DNA of 64,000 nucleotides, from the NCBI GenBank assembly GCA_033675545.1, contig JAWDGP010003760.1, positions 1,220,001-1,284,000 of the forward strand, written 5' to 3'. Both the position numbers and the translations under genes were made by a program. Positions 1-10,659 of this stretch are shown here, piece after piece; the stretch's first letter is position 1; every line of letters starts with the position of its first letter. The DNA comes from Elysia crispata. Its lineage: Eukaryota; Mollusca; Gastropoda; Plakobranchidae. A model generated the notes under the pieces. That model was not told the origin of the DNA and made no database searches. It saw only the letters and a list, made by a program, of their open reading frames with translations.

Positions 1-98
1 ACAATGTTTACGAGGAACGTTACTTAATGGTAACAAATAAGATAGAAAACCAGAAGATAAGGTGATAAGCAACTGTCCTGTTGTAAAAAGATACTTAC

Positions 99-236
99 AT
101 TTGAATCTGAATTATACACTCGAAAGTTTTGTAAATAGTTCGGACTGCGTATTTGAAAATTTCCTCGGTTTCTGGACAAAGCTGCTGCTAACTTCCCAAC
201 TATAGGCTTCTCATTAATGACTATAGAATTTTTCTT
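99..236 (-). CDS. Second coding exon of an unidentified gene, partial (runs off left edge)
   Basis: The minus strand is open here for 46 codons of varied, protein-like composition, containing the segments VINEKPIVGKLAAALSRNRG and SPNYLQNFRVYNSDSN. It ends at a near-perfect donor, AAT|GTAAGTAT, at position 99. The chosen acceptor (ttcaag|AAG, position 236) follows a T-rich tract and is in phase 0, matching the phase-0 donor of the start exon at 1089-1100. A second AG three bases inside would also keep frame; AGs ending at 244 and 246 would not. I do not recognise the protein family. The rest of the gene lies beyond position 1. The exon call rests on splice signals and composition only. Confidence 0.5.
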
Positions 237-1088
237 CTTGAAAGCTCTAAAAATCAGATAAAAGCTCTTGACAAATAAGATATGTTGCTGCCCTAATTGC
301 CCACGGCAAAAAGGGCAGTAAGTAAGTAAGTAAGTAAATAAGATATCAAACGCTCCCAAAGAAGTTCAGAATTCTATTGTGTCGAAAATTTTTGCAAATT
401 AAAGTTATTAGAAACAGAAACTGTTAATTTGTTCCCTCGGCAGTAGACATTTCGACCTTTTTGTACTGATTCATGGTTTATGGGTATAGGAAAAAAGACA
501 ACAGCGATTCATGCTTGTTACTTAAACTTGAAAACCCAAAGGTAAAGCTGCACAGATTCTAATAACATTAAAGACATAGAAATAAAGACGTCAATGACGA
601 AAATGCTGAAGAGTAGCAATTTAATTTCCTAAAGATATTAATTTAAGAAAGACACATTTATCTTACTTTGAATTACATTAATCACCTTAGTGGTGCATTT
701 TAAACTATGGAATTTAAACGCTATCAACACTTTAAATCAAACATTTAGTGATACAGATGAAGTTTCAGTACCGTATTAAACGTACAGATGGTTTGTAGGT
801 TTCTACTAAAAAAGGTGAGGAACGCATTATGAATTCTTTACAATAAAAAAGAACTGCCTTCTTCTCAGCTTTTAAATTAAAGGAGCTTGAAAAAAATTAA
901 GGAAAAGTCTACATTATTAAAAACCTACTACTATTAGCTACACTAGTGTTTCAAGTTTCCTCTCATGTGTAAGTATGTATCATCTCTAAAACTAACGCTG
1001 CTTAAGGGATGTCTTAAAACTTATATTTTAGGTAAAATGAAACAAAAGAGGTAGTAGATTTGGGACAGAAAGAATTTTTTAAACTTAC
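237..1088 (-). other. Presumed intron 1 of the left-edge gene
   Basis: AT-rich sequence bounded by GTAAGT at its 5' side (minus strand) and AG at 237-238. A TAAG/TAAGTAAG-type short repeat sits near 318-340. I see no other coding signal. Confidence 0.35.
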
Positions 1089-1100
1089 CACTTCCGCCAT
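1089..1100 (-). CDS. Candidate start exon (Met-Ala-Glu-Val) of the left-edge gene
   Basis: The minus strand reads AAAATGGCGGAAGTG|GTAAGT. This is an ATG in a favourable context (A at -3, G at +4), four codons, then a strong phase-0 donor. The next in-phase acceptor on the same strand opens the 99-236 exon. Just upstream is a short upstream reading frame (ATG GAA GAA ... CAT TGA, seven codons) whose stop ends a few bases before the main ATG. Linking the two exons is inference. Transcript evidence could show further exons between them. Confidence 0.45.
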
Positions 1101-2473
1101 TTTCAATGTTGTTTTTTTTCTTCCATTATAAAATATTTTCTGAATGATCACAAAGGAAGGTCTCAGATGCTTCGGTTGATTCGTAAATTACTTCATAAGT
1201 TTCCTCCAATTTACATAGACAAAATACAGAGTTACTCTTTTATTTGACAATTTAGAAAGTCATTTCGAGGAATGACATTTTTATTATCTGAATAAAAATA
1301 ATTATTTTCAGACAAGAACACATTTTTTTTATTAGAATCCATGAGCGCAGTGATGGGAATGAAAAGTACTCAAGAAGGCCGACATTCTATTGCTTGGCAC
1401 ACTGTAAATGGATCAAAGAGCTGTTAAAAGTGTGAATTTGGCGTTGATATGACAAGAAGACGAAGTATACTATTTGGATCCGGTCTAATGGCGGGCTGTT
1501 TCATTTCTGTTAGGGGTTAGACCATTAGATGTTTATACGATAGTCACCGCCTATTGATTGTACCAGCTGCTCCTTTCCTCAATACAAATATTAACAATAC
1601 ACACAATATTGTACACAATTGCTCATTGGCATGGTCAATAAATACATGTATGCTATTATTTTCAAATCTTTATGACTGAATGATCGCAAGTTTATTTATC
1701 AAGCTGCCTTCTCATAATACTAAAACATTGCGTTAATGGGCCGGGGGAATCGCATATTACAACTAAAATTCAAAAGCAAATGAGGTGGCTCGGACTCTTC
1801 AGAGTTTTAGAGTGATCTCGTCAATATTGTCTCCCATATCAAATCTCGACTATATCGTACTTTGTTCAGTATTTCTAAATATTGTGAATTTCATCAGCCC
1901 AGGCCTTGCACTAAAACCTTTATACTGACCATTCAGATGCACATCAATAGTATCTACCTCCACCATCAGTTAGTGTGCTTGCCTGGAGTAGAAACTTAAA
2001 TAGTTGGCTATACAATGTCTAAGTTGTATTCTTTCGTATATATATTTTTTTCAAACAATGTATGTATTTTTAATTACTCAGTGCAGCACATTGTTTCTAA
2101 TCCAAACTCTGTTACTCAGAATCCCGACAGGGGAAAACCCGCTGAAAACGAAGATCCCAAACTTTCCCACAGACCGATTAGATTTCAAACTCGCGATGCA
2201 TGAAAACTGAAGACCACCCCATTCTCTATTTTTTACTTAATGCGAATGTTACAGTCGAGGAAATAGGACAAATGGTGATTGCGCCGATATGGACTCTAAT
2301 TAGCTTGGATCACATTATCAGGGCAAAAAGACGAGGCACTCAGGCAGGCAAAAGTTGTAAAATGATATTAATATTAGTACGTTATCCAATGCCTGTCAAA
2401 GACGTGTCAGTTTTCTTGAATCAAGACCTAGACCTCACTATCAGCTGCTCGTAAGTAATGTGTTTCAGTAGCC
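1101..2473. other. Intergenic, upstream of the left-edge gene
   Basis: This contains the presumed promoter side of the left-edge gene. Short frames at 2004-2454 on the plus strand have no recognisable product and no supporting splice signals. I see no RNA gene or clear repeat. Confidence 0.3.
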
Positions 2474-2475
2474 TA

Positions 2476-3084
2476 CACCTCGAATCCAACGAACATGGAT
2501 TCAAAGAACACCTTGCATTCAACGAACAGAGAAAACTCCCCGTTTTTTTTTTTTTACTTCTTTGACTCTCTTTAAATACCTTGCATCAAACGAACTAATC
2601 TCAGAGTCGTCCTTGGGTTCAACGAACTACAAGTATTGGCAATAATCCACTATAGACTGCTTTTCTACTTAGAAGCTATGTAGTTGAAATTCAATCAAAA
2701 GGTCCCCATTATTCTGTTAAAAAACGCTTGAAGTGTACAGGTGTTGGCTACATTATGCCATAGTAATACTAGGGGTAGTGGATGGCAAACTATTGAAATG
2801 CAGGGAGGAGATAATAAAAACAGAGGAGGAGCGGCAGACAATGCATCGGGAGATCATAATACAAGATCAAAGAGCCAAAGCGGCGGTAACTTGGGCAATG
2901 GGTAAGGGTAAAGAGTGGCTGTATAGACATGTGGTTAAGTGACAAAAAAGCAAGGGAGATAATTATGTGGTAATTTTACTTTGGTTGATTACTTCTCTTG
3001 TGGTGCTTTATGTCATGGTTCCAACGAACCTTGCATCCAACGAACTTTTAAAACTGACCGAACCAGTTCGTCGAGTCCGAGGTG
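2476..3084. mobile_element. Non-autonomous pogo/Tigger-like DNA transposon (MITE)
   Basis: The left end CACCTCGAATCCAACGAAC and the right end (reverse complement CACCTCGGACTCGACGAAC) form inverted repeats of about 19 bp with a few mismatches. Each is flanked by TA (2474-2475 and 3085-3086). The motif CAACGAAC or a close variant recurs inside both ends: near 2484 and 2519, at 2587 and 2618 in the left half, and near 3020 and 3037 in the right half. These look like subterminal transposase-binding repeats. An internal 69-codon plus-strand frame (2733-2942) shows no recognisable transposase domain. CAGT just outside both ends resembles pogo/Tigger termini, so the true ends may be a few bases further out. 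The family name is inference. Confidence 0.65.
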
Positions 3085-3086
3085 TA

Positions 3087-4951
3087 CTGTATTGCTATTC
3101 ACGATGAGCCATCTGGCCTTCCAATATAATTTAAATCATTTTGACTTCAGGGAAAAAACGCTGACTAGTGTTTGGTCAGGCTATTCCGCATCCATACCCA
3201 ATTGAAGTAAAATTTGTTTGGAAAGGTCCCATTACTAACGTTATACGAGACCCAAAAAGTGACAGGTGTTCAAGTGAATGCGTACTGTTTACTTTTTCAC
3301 AAAGTAGGATTACACTTTAACCACATTGTCATATGACATTGACCACGATGATGGTAATGATATGAAAATAATCTTCTGCTGCTGTAGCTACTACTGTCAC
3401 TAATTAGACTGATGTTGTTATTCTTGTTACTTTTACAACAAGCACTAATCACCTTAAAAAAGTTCTTAAAGTTTACCTAGTCTTCTTCATTCATAAAGAT
3501 TCCAAGGGACTCTTTTCTGTCTGTCTGTCTCTCTTTTCTCATACGCGCTAGAGCTAAGCCAGATGCAACATTTTAACGACCAGTTGAATAAATTTAGATA
3601 TAAAAGCAATGAGTGACCAACCGGTTTTTGTTAGACGTTAGTCCTTTCTGTGAGTTATTATTTTGGAGGCTCACTCTAGCAACCGAGACATCTGCTAAGA
3701 AAATTTAAATTGTTAATTATTATCATTTATTGCTACAGAACACAATAATTTATGGGAAGAAGACAAAAAAAAACAAAACAAAAAAAACAAAAAAAAAACT
3801 GATAATTTCAAGATATTTGATATAAAATTAATAAAATTTACCATGAGCAGGTTTTTTTAACTTCTCTAGTTAATCAAAAAGCCATTTCTCTCATCTTTTT
3901 TTTGCTTTTATAATTTTTTTTTATTTTAATTTCTTTTAGTATGATGGGTAACATTTTGTTAACATTGGTCCATGTTAATTGGTGCAATATCTTTAACCCC
4001 ACACCTTTCGTATTGCTGAAGAAATTCAGTCCATAGTATCATTTTTCTCCTCTAAATTGAAATCTGAAAAAAATAAATATCAGTAAAAGTTTTAAGATCA
4101 ATTCATTATGCATTTCAAAGATTAGTAAGATAACTGGTAAAATTTTAATATGCTGAGCACTATAAGTCACTGTAGATTGAGGTTGCTATCAAAAGCTCTT
4201 CCTTGTCTCCATCAATCAAATCACATTTATACAATTCAAAATGAAATACAAAGAAAATGTATGAAATATATTTGTGTTTAATAGAAATAAAAAAAAGCAT
4301 TCTCGTACAAGATATCATTTTACTAAATAATAAAGTATTACAAATATAATAAAATCACCCAAACATTTCTAGACTTAATTACAAAACCCTACTTAAAAGT
4401 AATTGGGAAATCAAAGAAATTGCAAACTTAATCTAAGCAAGAAATTGCCATAATTTTCATAACACATAAAGTGTTCACAGACCTGTACTTAAAAGCCGAT
4501 GAGTTTCTTCAGCCAAATGAAAAACATGCACTAAGTATAAAGTATAGCTAACAAAATTTGATAGTTTTCAGCCCAAATTACAGTGAATAATTAAAAAAAA
4601 AATTAGTTTACTTATCGTGCAGGATTTGACTAGATCTTTAGATTAGAATGAATCCAAGTCTGGGATCACTTAATCATTACCAATATACTCAGAAATGAAG
4701 GCATGCTCTCAATAAGCTTTATTTTACTAGACTTATTTGATTGTCAACACAAATACATGTACATGTTTTTATTTAAACTTCAAGGAAACAATACCACAAT
4801 CTAAATAGGTAAAAAAAAAAAAATTAAATTGGAATTATAAAGGTTAACTTCATTTCTCACAGATCTCATGCTACATTAAAAGAAGTAATACCACAAGACC
4901 TTAAAACAGATCAAATCAAAATAAAATTGCATAGCACCAGTTTTTGTTTTA
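3087..4951. other. Intergenic, AT-rich
   Basis: Contains A-rich runs near 3767-3800 and T-rich runs near 3896-3935. No coding exon, RNA gene or structured repeat was recognised. Confidence 0.3.
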
Positions 4952-5200
4952 TTACAGCCAGTTGTAAGATGTTGCATTTTGATTTAAAGCTTTGATTATA
5001 TCAGAGTATTTTTTTTTTTTTTCACAGCTTTTTGTGAACACTCTGATCAGAGGCTTTTCCTCATGCCAAATAATTCCACCATGCAAGAAAGATGGAGAAG
5101 GTTGGATCACTGAGTCTAAAACTTCATCCACCATCTTCAGTGTGTCTAACATTAGCCACAGCATTTCCTTGTAAAAGACACTAATTTTTTTACAAGCCTA
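4952..5200 (-). CDS. Unassigned terminal-exon-like reading frame
   Basis: A minus-strand frame is open from just after an in-frame TAG near 5205 to a TAA at 4952. It gives about 83 residues, including the phrases MLWLMLDTLKMVDEVLDSVI and FLHGGIIWHEEKPLIRVF. The composition is more protein-like than other frames nearby. The upstream tattgagtag could serve as an acceptor. A 14-A run encodes a Lys cluster (CEKKKK) and is a possible frameshift spot. I do not recognise the protein and cannot find convincing partner exons between here and the integrin stop at 10594. It could be a chance frame in a long 3' UTR. Confidence 0.22.
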
Positions 5201-5209
5201 CTGACAACT

Positions 5210-8200
5210 CTCTACTCAATAGAAATCAGATACCTGAAATGCACTTCAAACTACATGTGTATGAGATTGGTAGTTAACAATTTTATTTATTTTTCACACA
5301 ATAAAACACACAGAAAAATGCAGCTGGCCGTAATTTTAAGCTTGATTTTTCTATCCATTCACATTTGCCTGACAAGGAAAATGAGTTTATTAAATGTTAT
5401 ATGTAAATAACTTAGATTGTCAGTTTGCTAAAACTGAATTTCTTAGTTTCAAAACTTTTGAAAACCAAGAAACATGACAATTTTAGAACCCTGATTTCTC
5501 CTTGCAATGAATAAACATAGTATGCTTTACTAAAGATTTGATTTGTCCTTAAAATTATTAATAAACTTGATAAGAAAGTTTTTACTGCCAATCCAATTGA
5601 CATGAATGCCTTGTGTGATTCCATGCAATTTTTTAAATAAAATTAAGATTTAATACACAAAAGAAATCAAAGAAGAGCTAAGTACTTTGTGAAGCAGACA
5701 ATTTTTTTTTTATCTTAAGGTCTGAGTAACCATTACAAGAAGATTAAAAAAAATAATGGAGAAAGAAAAAGCTGTAAACCTTTAACATATTATGCACTCC
5801 TTTCAAATAATTCAAAGGTCAAGAATACCTGAAATATATCAAAGTTTTACAATTTGCTTAAAAAACAGAAAGTTTCTGTACTGATTTCATAATGAACAAT
5901 AGATCCAATATGCAAAAACAATTATAAACAGCTGGCATTTCTTTATATAAATGATAAAATCAATTTACATTCTTACAAATGGAATATTTGACAGTTGAAG
6001 GCAGCATCTTCTAACCATGGCCTTGTCATTCTTGTTTAAAGCAAACAAACAGTGAAGTACCTAAGCCTGAAACACTACAAATCAATTAAACCTCTCTTTC
6101 AATTTGTAATACATTATGATGTCTAATTTGCAAGGAAAAAAAATAGATCCAAATTGCTGTGTTTCCACAGCCCCAGGGGCCAGTGTTTTTGTCTAGACAA
6201 AAAAGTAAACTAGATGAGTAGAGGAAAAGATGATTATAGTGATATTGAAAATGCCATCTTCATATCAAATAAGGTTGTCCATTACTGTGCGATTAATTCA
6301 TGATTTGTAACATCAATAGAATTTTTTTTACTATTTCCATTGGTTAAAAGAAACTATAACAATATGAGATTGAATGAATTGGCCTTACAAATTAAAAAAA
6401 AACAAAATTATGAAGGTCACTATCTTAAATTTCAATCAATTTTTTTCCCCAACTATGTTGCTGTCAAAATATTGCTAATTCTTCTCACAACTGCAACACG
6501 AAAATTTCATTCAGAATGCAGTAATATAGACAAAATGAATTATAATTCAATTCTTTATCTATGAATCCCCATTAACCAAATTTTCCAAAACTGTGATAAT
6601 TTACAACTGTTTAAACAATGTAAAGCTATAAATGTTTTATCTTCTTCTAAGGTAAATCACTGAGGCAAGTAAAGGTGATGTAAAGTTAAAGACCCATACA
6701 TACTGAGTACAAGGTTTAAACTAGGGCTTCAACTCATAAAGAGATATTGAAGTACATTGACCTTTCATTCTTTTTCTTTCCTTTTTTAAGTTTGAACCAA
6801 GTTCCCTCTTCCTAAAGCATTAGGCATTTCGTTTGCTGAAATAAATCTCACAACAAATATTGTCACCGCATGTTTCCAAACAGCATAGGCACTTTTTTTG
6901 TAACAGTTATAGAATTGTAATGATAAATAACAAATAATTATAATATAAATAAATGGAAAGGGCAGATTGATAAATGCATCTGCTATGAACTCAAAAGAGA
7001 TCATGCAAGTTTAAAGATGTCTTACTAAATTGTTGTATGTCAGATCTAATGCCTGTACAATTTAGTATGCTTAGTTTGGAAGAAGATGCAGTGAACTGAC
7101 CAAGAGAAGACAAAAATTTTCATCATATCAATTGATGTATATCATCAGACTAGAATAAACAGACACAAAAGAATAAAAAATTGTAAATTGTTATAAAGCT
7201 CCAAGATCTAGGCACCAAAAAATAAAAAAAGCAAGCAGCAAATTATCAATGTCCATACTTGGCTGCATCAAATGACATTTTAATAAGTACTGTAAACACC
7301 CAGATTACTTTGGCAGATTTATGTCTAATTCTACCAAATAGGCACATTAAATTTTCATTGGAAGACATAATGCATCATTAAATTAGCCAATGAACTTTAG
7401 CACAAAAAAGAAAATAAGAATTTATGAGATTAAATATATAAGGAAGAGGTTTAAATACTGATGATTAAAAATTATTTACTATGAGGCAGTATATACATTT
7501 TATTTAAAAATAAGGAAAAAGAGCAAAAAATTTTGACCACATGCGTACCATTATCTTTCATTCAGTAATATTGTCTGATATAAATTGATTTCTTTTGGCT
7601 CTCTTCAACTACATAGTGCAACAAAATGCAAAAACTTTCTTAACTTGAATAAAAAGAAAGTTTGTTTACAAAATATCTGTACATTTTAAAGGCCAAAGTT
7701 ACTAAATATTGAAAAGATGAATAAACTAAATTTAAGGAACTAGAAAACAATGAGCAACTTTGCTGATCCTTTGGGATTTAGAAAAAAGCAGAATACCTGC
7801 TGCAAACTTCTTCCTTTTACTCTCTCAAGTTTTCATTCATCTTTGAAAATTTCAAAATGAAGCAACATTAGGGGGTAAAATTATGGTTACTAGCATGCAT
7901 TAAAGGATTATAATGGTATATAAAGTTAAAAACAAAATATGATTGCACATACAAGATAAACATCTAAAAGAACACACCACAAAAGTTTTCGATTTTTGTT
8001 CAATGGCAAAGGTGGTTTCTGAATAACAAATGTTTAAAAAATTAGGCTAATAGTTTTGGCTTTGGCAATAATGAACAAAATGAACAAAAAAAGAACCAAC
8101 CAAAAACAAAAAAGCCAAAAAAAAAAAATCCACAGATCACAACATGTCATGTTGCAAACTGCACATTTTTGTAAACAAATGGTGCATGCAATCATTACAT

Positions 8201-8930
8201 TTCAGTTTTGATTTTTTTTTACACAGATAGTTATTCAAAAAGAGGATAAGAAATAAAATTATTTTTCTTTAAGGCCTTCACCAACAAATGAAAAAAAAGT
8301 GAACAAAAATTACCAAGCCTTAGGAATGGCTCAACTTTGTTGGTCTGTTTTTTTTTTTTTTCATTTAGAATCTATTTGTTCCTGACTGTTCATTTCCACT
8401 GAAAAACAGAAACAAATGAAAACAAAAATGTTCAATACATTTTGAGATTAACCAGCATTTTTCTAACTTAAGTAAGAATATGGTAGATATTGAAAAAAAG
8501 AAGGCATTTTCTATTGCTCACTTGTAATGAGATTAGACAAGTACTAGTACTGCTAGTAGATCTGAAAAAGAGCGAAGAACTGATAGATCAAACATGCTAC
8601 ATAGAGTCCAAATGATCTTGAATTTTCTGAAACTCAAATGAGAAATATTATCGCTTACTTTTTTTGTTGCAGTTATGTCCAAACAGTTAAGTTGCAAATG
8701 AAAAAAACTCCTATATATTATAGTACAGTTTTCAATCAATTATAAATCAAAAGAAAGAAAACAAACATTTGTGGCATATTTGTGAAAGGAAGGGTGAAAG
8801 TTTTATCAATAAAATAATGTTAATGTAGAGCATTCTATTTTGATTCTTTGTTAATACTTTATTATTTTATCCCTTCCTCAATGGCTTGCCCTACAAAGTT
8901 ACATAATTTAATAATTAACTTTTTTACTTT

Positions 8931-8963
<33 letters not shown>

Positions 8964-10593
8964 TATACTCGTATATATATATATAAGATACTTGTGTTTC
9001 ATAAGCAAAAATCAAAACCAAGGTCTGTAGTGTATTACTGTATTCATAAATAAAAGGAAAACTTGGGAAAGAAAAATGTTTCGGGCAGATTTTAACAATA
9101 TTTACAAATAAGGATTTCATCTATCATAAAGACAGCTTATTTTCTCGCCAGGCGTATTATGTATATTCTGATAAAAAAACATGTGTGATAAAGAGAGTGA
9201 GCTTAAGATGTAGAACCCCCTCATCAAAAATACAAATATTTTGATTTTTTCTCCCTATATGTTTTTCAAGAATCAGTACCTAAAATTGCTATCAAATCAA
9301 ATTCTTAATAGTATTTGAGGCCAAATATCTTAACTTCTATGCCATGCACTGATTCATAAAGAAATTTAAGTAATTTTCTTATAAACTCACATGAATCTTG
9401 ATATATATCCTAAAAATTGCATCATCAAAATGACACTACAAAACTCTTTATCTCATAAACAATCAGACCTTGTCTTGTTGAGGAGACCAATTTTTGAGAT
9501 TCAGTTTTCACATAAATGTTTTTTGTATGTTTGAAACAAAAAATAAAATATGACAAAAGAAAAGAAAGACATGGTTGGCTGTTTCAGAATTTCTCAAATG
9601 TTTTAACCTGAAATGTGAATCTGTCAAAATTAAAATATTATTTCTTCAAATGATAATGTCATTTCGGGATTTCAATGCTTTCTTAAAAAATGAGGACTTA
9701 CATTTATATATAATGTAACTGTATATAAAATACACCATACAATTTCAGGCCATCAGACAAAAAGACACATTTTCAAATTGTTTAAGAAAGAAACTATAAC
9801 ATACTATTAAACTCTATAAATATCAGGAACAAAAGGAATACCATGATAATAATTATCATGTTAAACAATTTGATAGTGATGAAATGTCACACTATATCGA
9901 GACCTATCCAATTTTTTCCTCAGGAAAACTGTACATTCATGTTCTATTGCTCCAATACTTGATGAAATGAAAGTTTGCTGCAGCTTATGATATAATTTCT
10001 TTCCAATTGTTGTCATGATTCCTTATGACTTAGTAGATAATTATATACGCTTATTAGCTGCAGTTCAAGAGAGACAACTTTAAAACTGTTTTTAAATTTG
10101 TGTGTATAAATTTCTATTTTCAAATGGATGTTAATCATCATCTGAGTAGCCTAGTGGTCATTTTCTTTGAGTCACATATTAAGCATCTCATTCACCTTTG
10201 CAGGCTATAAAGTTTAACAACTTTTTTCTACCACAAGTTTTGATACTTTCCTAACATATTGAAGAAAGTAAAAAAAAAAAAAATAGTCATAAACATATTC
10301 TCTACAGTGATATTAAAACTGCTAGTGTTTTGGATTAGTAAAACTAAGAAAATAGACTTTAGATGTGAAATTTGCCTCTTGATAATTTTTTTTACAAGAT
10401 CCAACAAAGTTAAGATAATTTTAAAGCATATTTCTAATGACAGCTTTCTTTTCTATAAATGGTTATAAAATCCCACTGGTATTTAAAGCATAAAACAGTG
10501 CTTTGTTCATTACTGAATTAAACCTTTTTTAAAATACAAATTAAGAGCTGCAGTTAAAGATATATGAGGCAAATGCCTCTGGCTCAGTTTCAC
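5210..10593 (-). other. AT-rich 3' flank of the integrin gene (3' UTR plus intergenic)
   Basis: No confident gene is visible in this stretch. The first minus-strand AATAAA downstream of the integrin stop is at 8858-8863 (plus strand tttatt), which would give a 3' UTR of about 1.7 kb; others lie further left. An (AT)n tract sits at about 8947-8986. Short minus frames at 5412-5624 and 6786-7004 have no supported splice structure. Confidence 0.3.
8858..8863 (-). promoter_or_regulatory. Candidate polyadenylation signal for the integrin beta transcript
   Basis: AATAAA on the minus strand, the nearest canonical hexamer seen downstream of the integrin stop. A 3' UTR of about 1.7 kb would follow. 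No 3' end data are available. Confidence 0.25.
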
Positions 10594-10659
10594 TTATCGA
10601 CCTCCATAAGTTGGATTCTTGAAAGTAGACGTTGCTTGCTTGTAAATAGGATTCTCTCC
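10594..10659 (-). CDS. Integrin beta exon 21: C-terminal tail with two NPxY motifs, stop codon
   Basis: Encodes [20 protein letters not shown] plus Arg and TAA. The NPIY site is the talin-type motif, the TST cluster and NPTY the kindlin-type site. Acceptor ttatgcag. It is too short for a simple ORF scan; it was found by searching the minus strand for the NPxY signature. Confidence 0.95.
   Translation of the reverse strand, partial: GENPIYKQATSTFKNPTYGGR

Noticed and set aside
6786..7004. Minus-strand 72-codon frame with a hydrophobic middle
   Set aside because: Mostly AT-rich sequence read as Ile/Phe/Tyr; no splice or family support.
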